From an uncultured Eubacteriales bacterium (lineage in GTDB: Bacteria; Bacillota; Clostridia; Christensenellales; CAG-917), in the NCBI GenBank assembly GCA_900544575.1, contig UQVO01000019.1, positions 1-27,554 of the forward strand: a stretch of DNA of 27,554 nucleotides, read 5' to 3'. The translations under genes and the position numbers were made by a program. How positions within the stretch are numbered: the first letter of the stretch is position 1; each line of letters starts with the position of its first letter. The notes beneath the pieces are model-generated. The model worked only from the letters and a program-made list of their open reading frames with translations. It had not been told where the DNA came from and did no database searches. Below are positions 6,992 through 14,877 of this stretch, in pieces.

Positions 6992-7039
6992 ATGGGAAAC
7001 AAAAGGGAAACGGCGACAAACTGTAAAGACAGGAAATGA
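6992..7039 (+). CDS. Possible 15-residue ORF after the lipoprotein
   Basis: ATG at 6992 follows GAGGAGG and opens a 15-codon frame (MGNKRETATNCKDRK). Its TGA overlaps the ATG of a longer frame at 7036 as ATGA, the same arrangement as before the lipoprotein. No function is recognisable, and the frame may be the remnant of a larger gene disrupted by the direct repeat. Confidence 0.25.
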   Translation: MGNKRETATNCKDRK

Positions 7040-7040
7040 C

Positions 7041-7065
7041 GGGGCGTCGTTTGCCGTCTTTGCAG
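7041..7065 (+). repeat. Direct repeat, copy 2, downstream of the lipoprotein
   Basis: Matches the copy at 6223-6247 at 24 of 25 positions and is followed by GGGAGGTGA at 7077-7085. A 70-codon frame (7036-7248) reads through it, but its composition and lack of any recognisable domain make it doubtful as a gene. Apart from this repeat and the terminator, I see no gene in 7040-7334. Confidence 0.75.
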
Positions 7066-7160
7066 GAAGGATTAAGGGGAGGTGAATTGCTGCACGGATG
7101 GAAGCAGATTGTACGGTTATATGGGATAAAACGGTGCGATAAACCATTAAATGTGACGGG

Positions 7161-7190
7161 CGGCGGCGGGAAACCGCCGTTCGTTTTTTT
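7161..7190 (+). terminator. Terminator after the lipoprotein region
   Basis: A hairpin with stem CGGCGG/CCGCCG around a GGGAAA-containing loop, followed after TTCG by seven T residues. It probably closes the lipoprotein transcript. Confidence 0.75.
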
Positions 7191-7275
7191 GTGTGAGGAC
7201 GGATTTGTTTTGACGGTTGAGGTGCGGAAAATAAACGACATTTGTTAAAATATCGTGAAAGATGATGAAAGAGTA

Positions 7276-7304
7276 TTGAAACGTGAAACGGATTATGTTA
7301 CAAT
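7276..7304 (+). promoter_or_regulatory. Promoter of the first M28 peptidase gene
   Basis: -35 TTGAAA at 7276-7281, 17-bp spacer, -10 TACAAT at 7299-7304 with a TGN extension at 7296-7298, so an extended -10. Confidence 0.82.
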
Positions 7305-7334
7305 TTAACCATTCTAGAAAAAAGGAGACGTACT

Positions 7335-8612
7335 ATGGCTGACTTCAAAAAGCTCATAGACAACAAGGCAGAGAGTGCGCAGTATATGATTGACGGCATC
7401 ACCGACGTCATCAAAACCTGCGGCAAACGCGGCCCCGGCAGCGAAGGAGAGAAGAAGTCCTGCGAATTTATGGCGGACGTGCTCAAAAACGACTGCGGCT
7501 GCGAACGCGCCGACGTGGAGTCGTTCAAGGAGCATCCTCATTCCTTCCTCGGCTGGCTGAACTATACGATGACGTTCGCTCTGCTCGGCATAGTGTGCTT
7601 CTTCTTCCTGCCCGCACTCGGCATTGCGCTGCTCGGACTCGGTTTCGTGCTGATGATTTGCCAGTTCGTGCTGTACAGGAAGACGTTCGACTTCCTCTTC
7701 CCGGAAGAAACGGGGCATAACGTCACGGCAATCAAAAAGTGCACGGGCGAGGTCAAGGCGCGCATATTCTTCAACGGTCACCCCGATGCGGCGTGGAACT
7801 GGCCCGTCAACAACAAGTTCGGCGGCGCGATTTACGAATTGCACATCGGTTCCAGCTTCCTCGGCGCGCTGCTCGCGTTCATCCTGTGCATAATCGCCAC
7901 CGCGGTGCTCGGCTCCAAGGGCGCGGCGTATATGACGGAATTCAGCCTCGACGCTTACACCGCAATGTACGGCGAGGGACTGTTCTGGTGCGGCATCGCC
8001 CAGCTCGTCTTCGTCCCCGGCCTCATCGGTATGTATTTTATGTGGGACCCCAAGACGACGGTCGACGGCGCGAACGACAACCTCACCGGCTGCTATATGG
8101 GCATCGCCATCCTCAAAGCAATGAAAGACGCGGGCATCGAGCTCGAACACACCGAGGTCGGCGTCATCCTCTCCGGCTCCGAAGAAGCGGGTCTGCGCGG
8201 CGCGAAAGCGTGGGTGGAGCAGCATAAGGGCGAGTTCGACGACGTGCCCACCTGGATTTATTCCTACGACACCATTCACGCAAGCAAGTTCCTCGGCGTC
8301 AACTACCGCGACCTCAACGGCACCGTCAAGGCGGACAAGGAAGTCAGCGATACGTTTATGGAGAGCGCGAAAGAGCTCGGCATACATTGCAACAAGACGT
8401 GGGTGCCCCCCTTCGGCGGCGCGACGGATTCTGCGGCGTTTGCACAGGGCGGATACAAGGTCACGGGTATTACCGCGCTCAACCACGTGTTGGAAGACTA
8501 CTATCACACTCTGAAAGATACATACACCAACCTCGACAAGGACTGCCTCGCGGACTGCTACGCAATCAGCGTCAAGTGCCTCGAAAAGTTCGACAAGAAG
8601 TTCGGCAAGTGA
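7335..8612 (+). CDS. Membrane-bound M28-family metallopeptidase
   Basis: A 425-residue zinc aminopeptidase-like protein. Metal and catalytic motifs appear in M28 order: GHPD (His149, Asp151), GANDNLTG with the bridging Asp248, GSEEAGLRGA with Glu283/Glu284, Asp312 in SYDT, and His391 in YYHTLKD. Membrane helices lie within this order: two at about 78-95 and 97-114 before GHPD, and two at about 173-191 and 216-236 between GHPD and GANDNLTG. There is no signal peptide. The start has AAAGGAGA 8 nt upstream. A paralog with the same layout lies at 25140-26378. Substrate is unknown; the N- and C-terminal catalytic segments should be on the same side of the membrane if four helices span. Confidence 0.85.
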   Translation: MADFKKLIDNKAESAQYMIDGITDVIKTCGKRGPGSEGEKKSCEFMADVLKNDCGCERADVESFKEHPHSFLGWLNYTMTFALLGIVCFFFLPALGIALLGLGFVLMICQFVLYRKTFDFLFPEETGHNVTAIKKCTGEVKARIFFNGHPDAAWNWPVNNKFGGAIYELHIGSSFLGALLAFILCIIATAVLGSKGAAYMTEFSLDAYTAMYGEGLFWCGIAQLVFVPGLIGMYFMWDPKTTVDGANDNLTGCYMGIAILKAMKDAGIELEHTEVGVILSGSEEAGLRGAKAWVEQHKGEFDDVPTWIYSYDTIHASKFLGVNYRDLNGTVKADKEVSDTFMESAKELGIHCNKTWVPPFGGATDSAAFAQGGYKVTGITALNHVLEDYYHTLKDTYTNLDKDCLADCYAISVKCLEKFDKKFGK

Positions 8613-8652
8613 GTGTGCTTATGTGCGATTGATTCGCCATCGTAAAACGGCA

Positions 8653-8681
8653 GGGAACTCCCGCGGGAGTTCCCTTTTTTT
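8653..8681 (+). terminator. Intrinsic terminator after the M28 gene
   Basis: A perfect 22-nt palindrome (8653-8674), GGGAACTCCCG and its complement, followed by seven T residues. Confidence 0.93.
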
Positions 8682-8692
8682 GCGCGCTTTTT

Positions 8693-8717
8693 GCGCGCGC
8701 GTGAAAGTGCGCGCGCG
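8693..8717. repeat. Alternating GC hairpin
   Basis: Two GCGCGCGC tracts (8693-8700 and 8709-8716) separated by GTGAAAGT can pair as a hairpin. The alternating purine-pyrimidine runs are of the kind that can adopt Z-form DNA. It lies between a terminator and the next promoter. Confidence 0.5.
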
Positions 8718-8733
8718 AAATATGCGAAACCGC

Positions 8734-8762
8734 TTTACCTTCTGATGCCGCGGTGATAGAAT
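8734..8762 (+). promoter_or_regulatory. Promoter of the second MATE gene, leaderless arrangement
   Basis: -35 TTTACC at 8734-8739, 17-bp spacer, -10 TAGAAT at 8757-8762 with TG at 8754-8755 making an extended -10. Only 7 nt separate the -10 box from the ATG at 8770, so transcription should begin at or one base before the start codon. Confidence 0.7.
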
Positions 8763-8769
8763 TGCCGGG

Positions 8770-10173
8770 ATGCAACAGAGAAAACCGGGACAAATCGACC
8801 TTGCGAACGACCCCGTCGGCAAAACCGTACTGAAACTCGCGCTGCCGGCGGTCGTGGCGCAAATCATCAACCTGCTTTACAATCTTGTGGACAGGATGTA
8901 TGTCGGAAGCATCCCCGGAGAGGGCACCGACGCCCTTGCCGGGCTTGGCGTCGTTTTCCCGATAACTCTTATCGTCAGCGCGTTCAGCTATCTTGTCGGA
9001 ATGGGCGGTGCGCCTTTGGCGGGAATAAAACTGGGCGAGGGCAGAAAAGAGGACGCCTCCAAGGTTTTCAACGGCGGAGTCGGGCTGTTGCTGCTTATGG
9101 GCGCGGTGCTGACGGTCGTGGTGCTGACTTGCTGCGAGCCTCTCGTGCGCCTTTTCGGGGCGCCGCCGTCGGGGTTTTCTTACGCGCGCGATTACCTTTT
9201 CGTTTACGGTACGGGCACGATATTCGTGATGCTGTCGCTGGGGCTGAATTCCTTTATTTCGACGCAGGGTTTCAGCGTGACGGCGATGGCGACCGTCGCG
9301 ATAGGCGCGGTGCTCAACATCGCGCTCGACCCGCTCTTCATATTCGTGTTCGGGATGGGAGTCAGGGGCGCGGCGCTTGCCACGGTCATATCGCAGGGCG
9401 TTTCCGCGGTGTGGGTGGTTTTGTTTTTCTTCCGCAAGAAATCGGTGTTTAAGTTCTCGCCGCGTCACTTTATCCCCCGTGAACGGTTCGTTTACCGTAT
9501 GCTGTTGCTCGGTCTTTCGCCGTTTATAATGTCGGCGACGGAGAGCGCAATACAGATTGTCTTCAACGTCAACCTTACGCATTGGTCGGGCGGCAACAGC
9601 GATTATACCGCCGCGCTTACGGTTATGCTCAGCGCCGTGCAGATAATCAGTATGCCCCTCAACGGACTCGGCACGGGAGTGCAGCCGCTCGTCAGTTACT
9701 GCTACGGGGCGGGGCTTGCGGACAGAATCAAAAAAACCGTGCGCATCGTGACTTGCGTCGCGCTCTGCGTGAGCGTGACGGTATGGGCGGTGTCCCTCGG
9801 AGCGCCGCAGGTGTACGCGTACATTTTCAGCGCGTCGCCCGAAGTGACGGACATAATAAAGAAATATACGCCCGTGTTTATGATGGGCACGGTGATGTTC
9901 TTCGCGCAGATGACTTTGCAGAACGTCTTCGTCGCGCTCGGACAGGCGAAGATATCCATTTTCCTTGCCTGTCTGCGCAAGGTCATTCTCCTCATTCCGC
10001 TTTGCTTCCTGCTGCCGCTCGCGATGGGCGTGGACGGCGTGTTTTACAGCGAAGGCATCGCCGACCTTACGGCGGGCACCGTGACGCTGACGACATTTTT
10101 CGCCTTGCTTCCGCGCATACTGCGCCGCAGGGAGGCGGAACTTGCCGCCGAGCGCGCCGAAGAAGCGGCGTAA
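8770..10173 (+). CDS. MATE-family efflux transporter (NorM/MepA-like)
   Basis: A 467-residue exporter of the MATE family. The N-terminus, DLANDPVGKTVLKLALPAVV followed by INLLYNLVDRMYVG, is highly typical of the MepA/NorM branch; the second half repeats the pattern with NGLGTGVQPLVSYCYGAG at about 303-320. Twelve membrane segments fit the length. The last 20 residues are charged and Ala/Glu rich. ATG 8770 is the only start that keeps the full conserved N-terminus, yet it has no Shine-Dalgarno sequence and lies 7 nt after a -10 box, so the mRNA is probably leaderless. Substrate unknown. It differs clearly from the 443-residue MATE protein at 2369. Confidence 0.93.
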   Translation: MQQRKPGQIDLANDPVGKTVLKLALPAVVAQIINLLYNLVDRMYVGSIPGEGTDALAGLGVVFPITLIVSAFSYLVGMGGAPLAGIKLGEGRKEDASKVFNGGVGLLLLMGAVLTVVVLTCCEPLVRLFGAPPSGFSYARDYLFVYGTGTIFVMLSLGLNSFISTQGFSVTAMATVAIGAVLNIALDPLFIFVFGMGVRGAALATVISQGVSAVWVVLFFFRKKSVFKFSPRHFIPRERFVYRMLLLGLSPFIMSATESAIQIVFNVNLTHWSGGNSDYTAALTVMLSAVQIISMPLNGLGTGVQPLVSYCYGAGLADRIKKTVRIVTCVALCVSVTVWAVSLGAPQVYAYIFSASPEVTDIIKKYTPVFMMGTVMFFAQMTLQNVFVALGQAKISIFLACLRKVILLIPLCFLLPLAMGVDGVFYSEGIADLTAGTVTLTTFFALLPRILRRREAELAAERAEEAA

Positions 10174-10220
10174 AGACCCGCCGCGCCGCATTTTATACGG
10201 CATTTTCGCCGAAATGAGCA

Positions 10221-10249
10221 TTTACTTTTTTATTTTGTTATTTTATACT
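10221..10249 (+). promoter_or_regulatory. Promoter of the OYE-family reductase gene
   Basis: -35 TTTACT at 10221-10226, 17-bp spacer, -10 TATACT at 10244-10249. Leader of about 63 nt ends in AAGGAGGG. Confidence 0.7.
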
Positions 10250-10319
10250 GTTATTGCCGACGGCGGGAATGCCGCAACGGAATATTTATCCGCCGCCGAA
10301 AACCGTAAGGAGGGAAATT

Positions 10320-12365
10320 ATGGACAAAAAGTTTGAACCGTTGTTCACCCCGTGGAAAATCCGCGATGTGGAAATCAAAAACCGCATTGTGCTTTGTCCT
10401 ATGGGCGGAACGTCGCTGTTCGGATGGATGGAACCGCATCATCTCGACAAGGATGCCGCGGCCTTCTTCCTCGAACGTGCGAAAAACAACGTCGGGCTCA
10501 TCATTCCCGGCATTGCGCCGCTCAGAAATCTCATAGGCGGACAGTGGCTTTATAAGGCGAAAGGAGCGTTCAGAAAGCTCAAACCCTATATGGAGGAAAT
10601 CCATAAGACGGGGGCGAAACTGTTCGTGCAGCTGACCGCAGGCTTCGGGCGTTCGTTTGCGCTCAGCGACCTGCTGGCGCTGCCCATCCGCAACAAGTTC
10701 GTCGGCGCGCTTATGAAACCCATCCTGGACCCGTCGTATATCAGCGCTGCGCCGAGCGAGCTGCCGTCCCGCTGGACGGAAGACGTCACCTGCCGCGCGC
10801 TCACGAAAAAGGAAATCGAGGACATCATCTACGCTTACGCACAGACTGCGAAAATGTGCAAGGAAGCGGGCGTGGACGGCGTCGAAGTGCACGCGGTGCA
10901 CGAGGGCTATCTGCTGGACCAGTTCACCCTGAAATATACCAACAAGCGTACGGACGAATACGGCGGAAGTTTCGAGAACAGATACCGTTTCCCCGTCGCG
11001 GTCGTCAAAGCCATAAAGGCGGAATGCGGCGAGGACTATCCCGTGTCGCTGCGCTATTCCGTGGTCAGCAAGACCAAGGGCTTCTGTCAGGGCGCGGTGC
11101 CCGGCGAGGAAGACTACGTCGAGGTCGGGCGCGATATGGAAGAGAGCGAAAAGGCGGCGAAGTATCTGCAAGACGCGGGCTACGATATGCTCAATGCGGA
11201 CAACGGCACTTACGACGCGTGGTATTGGGCGCATCCGCCGGCCTATATGCCGCAGAACTGCAACCTCGAAGACGTGGCGCACATCAAGAAATTCGTCGAC
11301 ATCCCCGTCGTCTGCGCGGGCCGTATGGAGGCGGACACCGCGGCGGAAGCGGTTGCGGAAGGCAGAATCGACGCAATGGGCGTGGCGAGGCAGTTCCTCA
11401 CCGATGCGGAATGGGTCACAAAGCTCAAAGAGGACAGGCTTGAAGACATTCAGCCCTGCATCTGCTGTCACAACGGGTGCTTCACTATGTCCAAGCACAA
11501 AGGCACGGGCAACGACGCGCCCATATCCGACGCGCAGCATATGGCAAGGTGCGCACTCAATCCGCGCACGATGCAAGGGCACAAGTTCGATATCGTCCCC
11601 GCGAAGAAACAGAAGAAAATCGCGGTCGTCGGCGGCGGCGTGGGCGGTATGGAAGTGGCGAGGATAGCCACGTTGAGAGGACACAAAGTCACCATTTACG
11701 AAAAGAGCGACAAGCTCGGCGGCGTGTTCATCCCCGCGGCGGCGCCTTCGTTCAAGGAAAAGGACCGCGCGCTCATCGAGTGGTACCGCAGGCAGATTGC
11801 AAAACTCGGCATCGAGGTGAAGTTCAACACCGAAGTGAAAGACATCGCCTCTCTCGGCGCGGACGAAGTGGTCATTGCGACGGGTGCGAAACCGCGCAGA
11901 CTCCGCATCCCCGGCATCGAGCGCAGCATCGAGGCGATACAGTATCTGAACGGTGCGGCGGTCGGCGACGACGTTGTCATCATCGGCGGCGGGCTTACGG
12001 GCTGCGAAATCGCCTATGACCTCTTCCTGAAAGGCAAACGTCCCGTCATCGTCGAGGCACAGAACGACCTCATCACCACGCCGGGGCTCTGCCTTGCGAA
12101 CTCGTCTTATCTGCGCGACTACTTCGCCTACAAGAAAGTGCCCGTGTATCTCGAAAGCAAAGTCGAGAAGATTGAGGACGGCAAAGTCGTCGTCGCGGAC
12201 AAGGACGGCAAGAAACGCGAGATTAAAGCGGACAGCGTCGTGGTGTCCGTGGGATACGTCCCCGCGCCGCTCGCGGAGGGCGGAAGGCACGTCCACGTCG
12301 TGGGCGACGCGGAAAAAGTCGGCAACCTGCGCACCGTCGTGTGGAAAGCGTGGGAATTCGCGTAA
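10320..12365 (+). CDS. NADH:flavin oxidoreductase, OYE/2,4-dienoyl-CoA reductase family
   Basis: A 681-residue flavoenzyme with the three-part layout of 2,4-dienoyl-CoA reductase, BaiCD and BaiH. Residues 1-370 form the FMN-binding TIM barrel (PLFTPWKIRDVEIKNRIV at the start, then GVDGVEVHAVHEGYLLDQF and DEYGGSFENRYRF). A 4Fe-4S site follows: Cys380, Cys383, Cys387 and Cys411. The last 250 residues are a pyridine-nucleotide/FAD module with VVGGGVGG near 436 and IIGGGLTG near 555. It reduces carbon-carbon double bonds of an unknown enoyl or enone substrate in the cytoplasm, moving electrons from NAD(P)H through FAD and FeS to FMN. The start at 10320 follows AAGGAGGG. Bile-acid or enoate reduction is possible but not shown. 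Confidence 0.9.
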   Translation: MDKKFEPLFTPWKIRDVEIKNRIVLCPMGGTSLFGWMEPHHLDKDAAAFFLERAKNNVGLIIPGIAPLRNLIGGQWLYKAKGAFRKLKPYMEEIHKTGAKLFVQLTAGFGRSFALSDLLALPIRNKFVGALMKPILDPSYISAAPSELPSRWTEDVTCRALTKKEIEDIIYAYAQTAKMCKEAGVDGVEVHAVHEGYLLDQFTLKYTNKRTDEYGGSFENRYRFPVAVVKAIKAECGEDYPVSLRYSVVSKTKGFCQGAVPGEEDYVEVGRDMEESEKAAKYLQDAGYDMLNADNGTYDAWYWAHPPAYMPQNCNLEDVAHIKKFVDIPVVCAGRMEADTAAEAVAEGRIDAMGVARQFLTDAEWVTKLKEDRLEDIQPCICCHNGCFTMSKHKGTGNDAPISDAQHMARCALNPRTMQGHKFDIVPAKKQKKIAVVGGGVGGMEVARIATLRGHKVTIYEKSDKLGGVFIPAAAPSFKEKDRALIEWYRRQIAKLGIEVKFNTEVKDIASLGADEVVIATGAKPRRLRIPGIERSIEAIQYLNGAAVGDDVVIIGGGLTGCEIAYDLFLKGKRPVIVEAQNDLITTPGLCLANSSYLRDYFAYKKVPVYLESKVEKIEDGKVVVADKDGKKREIKADSVVVSVGYVPAPLAEGGRHVHVVGDAEKVGNLRTVVWKAWEFA

Positions 12366-12380
12366 AAGCTGTGATGAAAG

Positions 12381-12410
12381 GCGCGCTCCGCAGGGAGCGC
12401 GCTTTGATTT
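12381..12410 (+). terminator. Terminator after the OYE-family gene
   Basis: Stem GCGCGCTCC/GGAGCGCGC (12381-12389/12394-12402) with a 4-nt loop, then TTTGATTT. Confidence 0.8.
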
Positions 12411-12656
12411 GACGCAAAACACGAAACGTATTCCGTAGTTTATGGAAAAAGTTTCGTGCCGCTTCGCAAAACCGACGCGGCGGAATAATCTGCCGCGCCG
12501 GCAGATGTGTTTTCGGGCGGAGAAGAGTGTATCCGCCGAATATTGTGCGGTGCAATAATACACGGATTGTGTTTTCAATTTTTCAAATCCGCGGAATGAT
12601 ATTGCAACTGATACACGGGGCGTGTTTTTTGGCGGTCCGCGCCGACGGATTGCGGA
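12411..12656. other. Intergenic stretch with no clear gene
   Basis: Between the terminator and the ribosome binding site of the next gene I see no gene and no confident promoter. A small hairpin, CTGCC/GGCAG, lies near 12490-12504. The sequence is mixed, with AT-rich patches around 12550-12620 where a promoter may lie. Confidence 0.4.
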
Positions 12657-12668
12657 CGGAGGAGTTAC

Positions 12669-13157
12669 TTGAACGGGAAAATCGAAGATTGCCTGCGCAC
12701 TCTGGATGCGGCGGGCGTAAAATACAAGCTGGCGGAGCACGCGCACGCGGACACGATAGACGACGTCATCGCTATGGGACTCGAAGGCGGCGACGAGATT
12801 GCGAAAAATCTGTTCGTGCGCGACGACAAAAGGCTGAACTATTATGTCCTGACCGTGAGGCAGGACAAGCACGTTTCCCTGCGCGAAGTGCAGGAGAAAA
12901 TGGGCGCGCGCAAACTGACTTTCGCTTCCGAAGAAGATTTGGCAGAGCTGCTGGGGCTCGCGAAGGGCTCGGTGACGCCGCTCGGATATATGAACGACGC
13001 GGCGAAAAAGGTGAAGTTTGTCGTCGATGCGGAATTCAGGGGCAAGGAGATAGGCGTTCATCCCTGCGACAACACCGCGACGGTGTGGCTCTCGGCGGAC
13101 GAAATGGTGTCCCTCATACGCAAGCACGGCAATTTCGTCTATTTTCTCAGATTTTGA
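12669..13157 (+). CDS. Prolyl-tRNA editing domain protein (ProX/YbaK-like)
   Basis: A 162-residue stand-alone editing protein of the YbaK/ProX superfamily, of the kind that clears Ala or Cys from mischarged tRNA(Pro). Characteristic stretches are AEHAHADTIDDV (about 22-33), GGDEIAKNLFVRDDKRLNYY with the functional lysine, LREVQEKMGARKLTFASEED and LLGLAKGSVTPLGYMND; the end, VGVHPCDNTATVWLS-like, closes the pocket. The start is TTG, chosen because GGAGGAG lies 5-6 nt upstream and the domain begins directly. The alpha/beta hydrolase gene starts 12 nt after its stop, so the two form an operon. It is only distantly similar to the protein at 4840. Confidence 0.85.
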   Translation: MNGKIEDCLRTLDAAGVKYKLAEHAHADTIDDVIAMGLEGGDEIAKNLFVRDDKRLNYYVLTVRQDKHVSLREVQEKMGARKLTFASEEDLAELLGLAKGSVTPLGYMNDAAKKVKFVVDAEFRGKEIGVHPCDNTATVWLSADEMVSLIRKHGNFVYFLRF

Positions 13158-13169
13158 CAGGAGAAAGGA

Positions 13170-14120
13170 ATGGGACTCACCGTAAAGGACCGCGCCGCGG
13201 TGCGGCTGTCGAAAGCATATCTCAACATCGGCGAGATGTTTCTCTACATACCTTTCGCAAGAGTGCACAAGGGGATTGCGAAAATCCGCGGTCTGCGTTA
13301 CGGCGAAGGGAAAAGAGCGGCTCTCGACGTATTCCGTCCCGCAGGGACGTCTGACAAACTGCCTCTGTTTGTCTACATTCACGGCGGAGGGTTTGTGTCG
13401 GGACTACGCCCGAACAGAAGGTTTTATTGCTACAACTGGGTCGAAGTGGGGTACGTGGCGGCGAACATCGGTTACGATTACGCGCTCGACGCCGAACATC
13501 CCGAACATATAAGGGAAATCTTCAAAGGCATAGAGTTTGTGCTGGAACGTGCGGAGGAGTTCGGCATAGACACGCGGAAAATCGTCGTGGCGGGCGACAG
13601 CGCGGGCGGATATTTCGCCGCTCTTGTCGCGGCGGTGGCATCCCACCGCGGACTTTACGACGCGTTGGGGATAGAATTCAAATTCCGCGCGTCTTTCGGC
13701 GTTTCGGCGTGCGTGACTTTGAGCGGGCTTTTCGACCCCGTACGTTCGATAGGCACGCGCTTTCCGCAGATTGCCCTTTACGTCAAGGCATTGCTCGGAA
13801 AATCCGACGCGGAACTCGTGCGCGAATTCACGGGGAAGAGCAGACTGCCCGTTGCTGTCGACGCGTACGCGGACGCGGAATTTCCTCCGACGTTCATTGT
13901 CGCGTCGAAAGCGGACAGGCTGAAAAAAGAGTCCGAAGCCCTGCGCGACGAACTTGCCGCGGCGGGAGTGCGGCACGGCTATTTCCTTTGCACGGGGATA
14001 AACGGAGTGCACGCGGGAGCGCTCGCGTGCGAGCTTGCACGCTCGGGCAGGGAGTGTCTGAAAGAGGAGCAGGCGTTCTGCGCAAAAGCGCTGGCGGAAT
14101 GCACGGACGAAAGCGTGTGA
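13170..14120 (+). CDS. Alpha/beta hydrolase (HSL/fold-3 esterase type)
   Basis: A 316-residue serine hydrolase. The oxyanion-hole motif HGGG is at residues 71-74, and the nucleophile elbow GDSAGG puts Ser144 as the catalytic serine. The rest of the triad is probably Asp249 in SKADR and His281 in GVHAG. These match hormone-sensitive-lipase-like esterases that cut short acyl esters. There is no signal peptide, so it is probably cytoplasmic; a short hydrophobic N-terminal helix is present at about 16-30. It follows the editing protein by 12 nt with an AGGAGAAAGG binding site, so the genes share a transcript, though no functional link is obvious. Confidence 0.85.
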   Translation: MGLTVKDRAAVRLSKAYLNIGEMFLYIPFARVHKGIAKIRGLRYGEGKRAALDVFRPAGTSDKLPLFVYIHGGGFVSGLRPNRRFYCYNWVEVGYVAANIGYDYALDAEHPEHIREIFKGIEFVLERAEEFGIDTRKIVVAGDSAGGYFAALVAAVASHRGLYDALGIEFKFRASFGVSACVTLSGLFDPVRSIGTRFPQIALYVKALLGKSDAELVREFTGKSRLPVAVDAYADAEFPPTFIVASKADRLKKESEALRDELAAAGVRHGYFLCTGINGVHAGALACELARSGRECLKEEQAFCAKALAECTDESV

Positions 14121-14186
14121 CCGCGGGACGCGGTGAGCGCGGACGCTTTCCGAAAATACATCAGATTGACCGAAAACGGGTTTTAT

Positions 14187-14669
14187 ATGGATAAAATGAG
14201 AGATAAAATGCCGAAAAGAATTGTTTCCGTGATATGTGCGCTGTGTCTTGTCGCGGCGGTATGCGCCGCGCTGACCGCTTGCGACGACGCATCTTCTTCG
14301 CCGCTGCCTACGGATGCGGAATGGGTGTTTTATTCCCTCACCGTCACGGAAAACGACACCGTCACCACCTATTACGCGAGCCTTGGCGGGAGGTATGACG
14401 ATATGGAAGTGAACGAGGATATGGTCACCGCCGATTTCACTGAAAACAGGATTGTGCTCACTTTCATAAACGGCGACGAGATTGTCGGCGGGTGGAAGAA
14501 AAGCGGAGAGTCGGGCGGAGCAAGCCTGATAGAATACGATTTCGTGGGCGAGTCGCAGACCTATTACGGCACTTGCGGCCGCACGCGCGCGGCGGACGGA
14601 ACGGAGCAATACGTCCTTTACGTCGTCTGCGACAATCTGACGTTTTATTTTACGGGGAGCGGGATGTAA
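14187..14669 (+). CDS. Hypothetical small lipoprotein
   Basis: A protein of about 160 residues with a lipoprotein signal: hydrophobic core RIVSVICALCLVAAVCAALT followed by the lipobox LTAC. The mature part begins DDASSSPLPTD and is about 110 residues, with many alternating Thr, Val and Tyr residues that suggest beta strands. No domain recognised. The start is uncertain: ATGs at 14187, 14196 and 14208 all fit, none with a strong ribosome binding site. Starting at 14208 would give a standard 24-residue signal peptide. TTGACC at 14166-14171 may be a -35 box, but a matching -10 is not clear. Confidence 0.65.
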   Translation: MDKMRDKMPKRIVSVICALCLVAAVCAALTACDDASSSPLPTDAEWVFYSLTVTENDTVTTYYASLGGRYDDMEVNEDMVTADFTENRIVLTFINGDEIVGGWKKSGESGGASLIEYDFVGESQTYYGTCGRTRAADGTEQYVLYVVCDNLTFYFTGSGM

Positions 14670-14692
14670 ACGGAAGTGTCCCGTGCAATTCG

Positions 14693-14721
14693 GACGCCGC
14701 GTTTGCGGCGTCGTTTTTTTT
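14693..14721 (+). terminator. Intrinsic terminator after the small lipoprotein
   Basis: Stem GACGCCGC/GCGGCGTC (14693-14700/14705-14712), 4-nt loop, then eight T residues after one G. Confidence 0.92.
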
Positions 14722-14771
14722 CGTGGGGCGGATTTTGGAAGCAATCCGCAGAGGACGTGCGACGTTCGGCA

Positions 14772-14800
14772 TTGACATACGGCAACGGCTGATTTACAAT
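14772..14800 (+). promoter_or_regulatory. Promoter of the six-TM protein gene
   Basis: Consensus -35 TTGACA at 14772-14777, 17-bp spacer, -10 TACAAT at 14795-14800. The transcript would have a leader of about 70 nt. Confidence 0.85.
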
Positions 14801-14877
14801 TGAACTATGATAAGATGCGCGGCGGCGTTGCGCGGGACGACGGAATATGCGTATGCCGACGGGCAAAGGAGGGAAAT

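Noticed and set aside
7036..7248. A 70-codon frame downstream of the lipoprotein
   Set aside because: It is made mostly of the dispersed direct repeat and a terminator hairpin and has no recognisable protein features.
8572..10221. A 549-codon minus-strand frame opposite the second MATE gene
   Set aside because: Arg/His-rich antisense shadow of a well-supported transporter.
10251..13382. A 1043-codon open frame on the minus strand
   Set aside because: It lies antisense to the OYE-family gene, the editing protein and the start of the hydrolase, has no recognisable domain, and is rich in Arg and His. It is an effect of GC-biased codons on the opposite strand.
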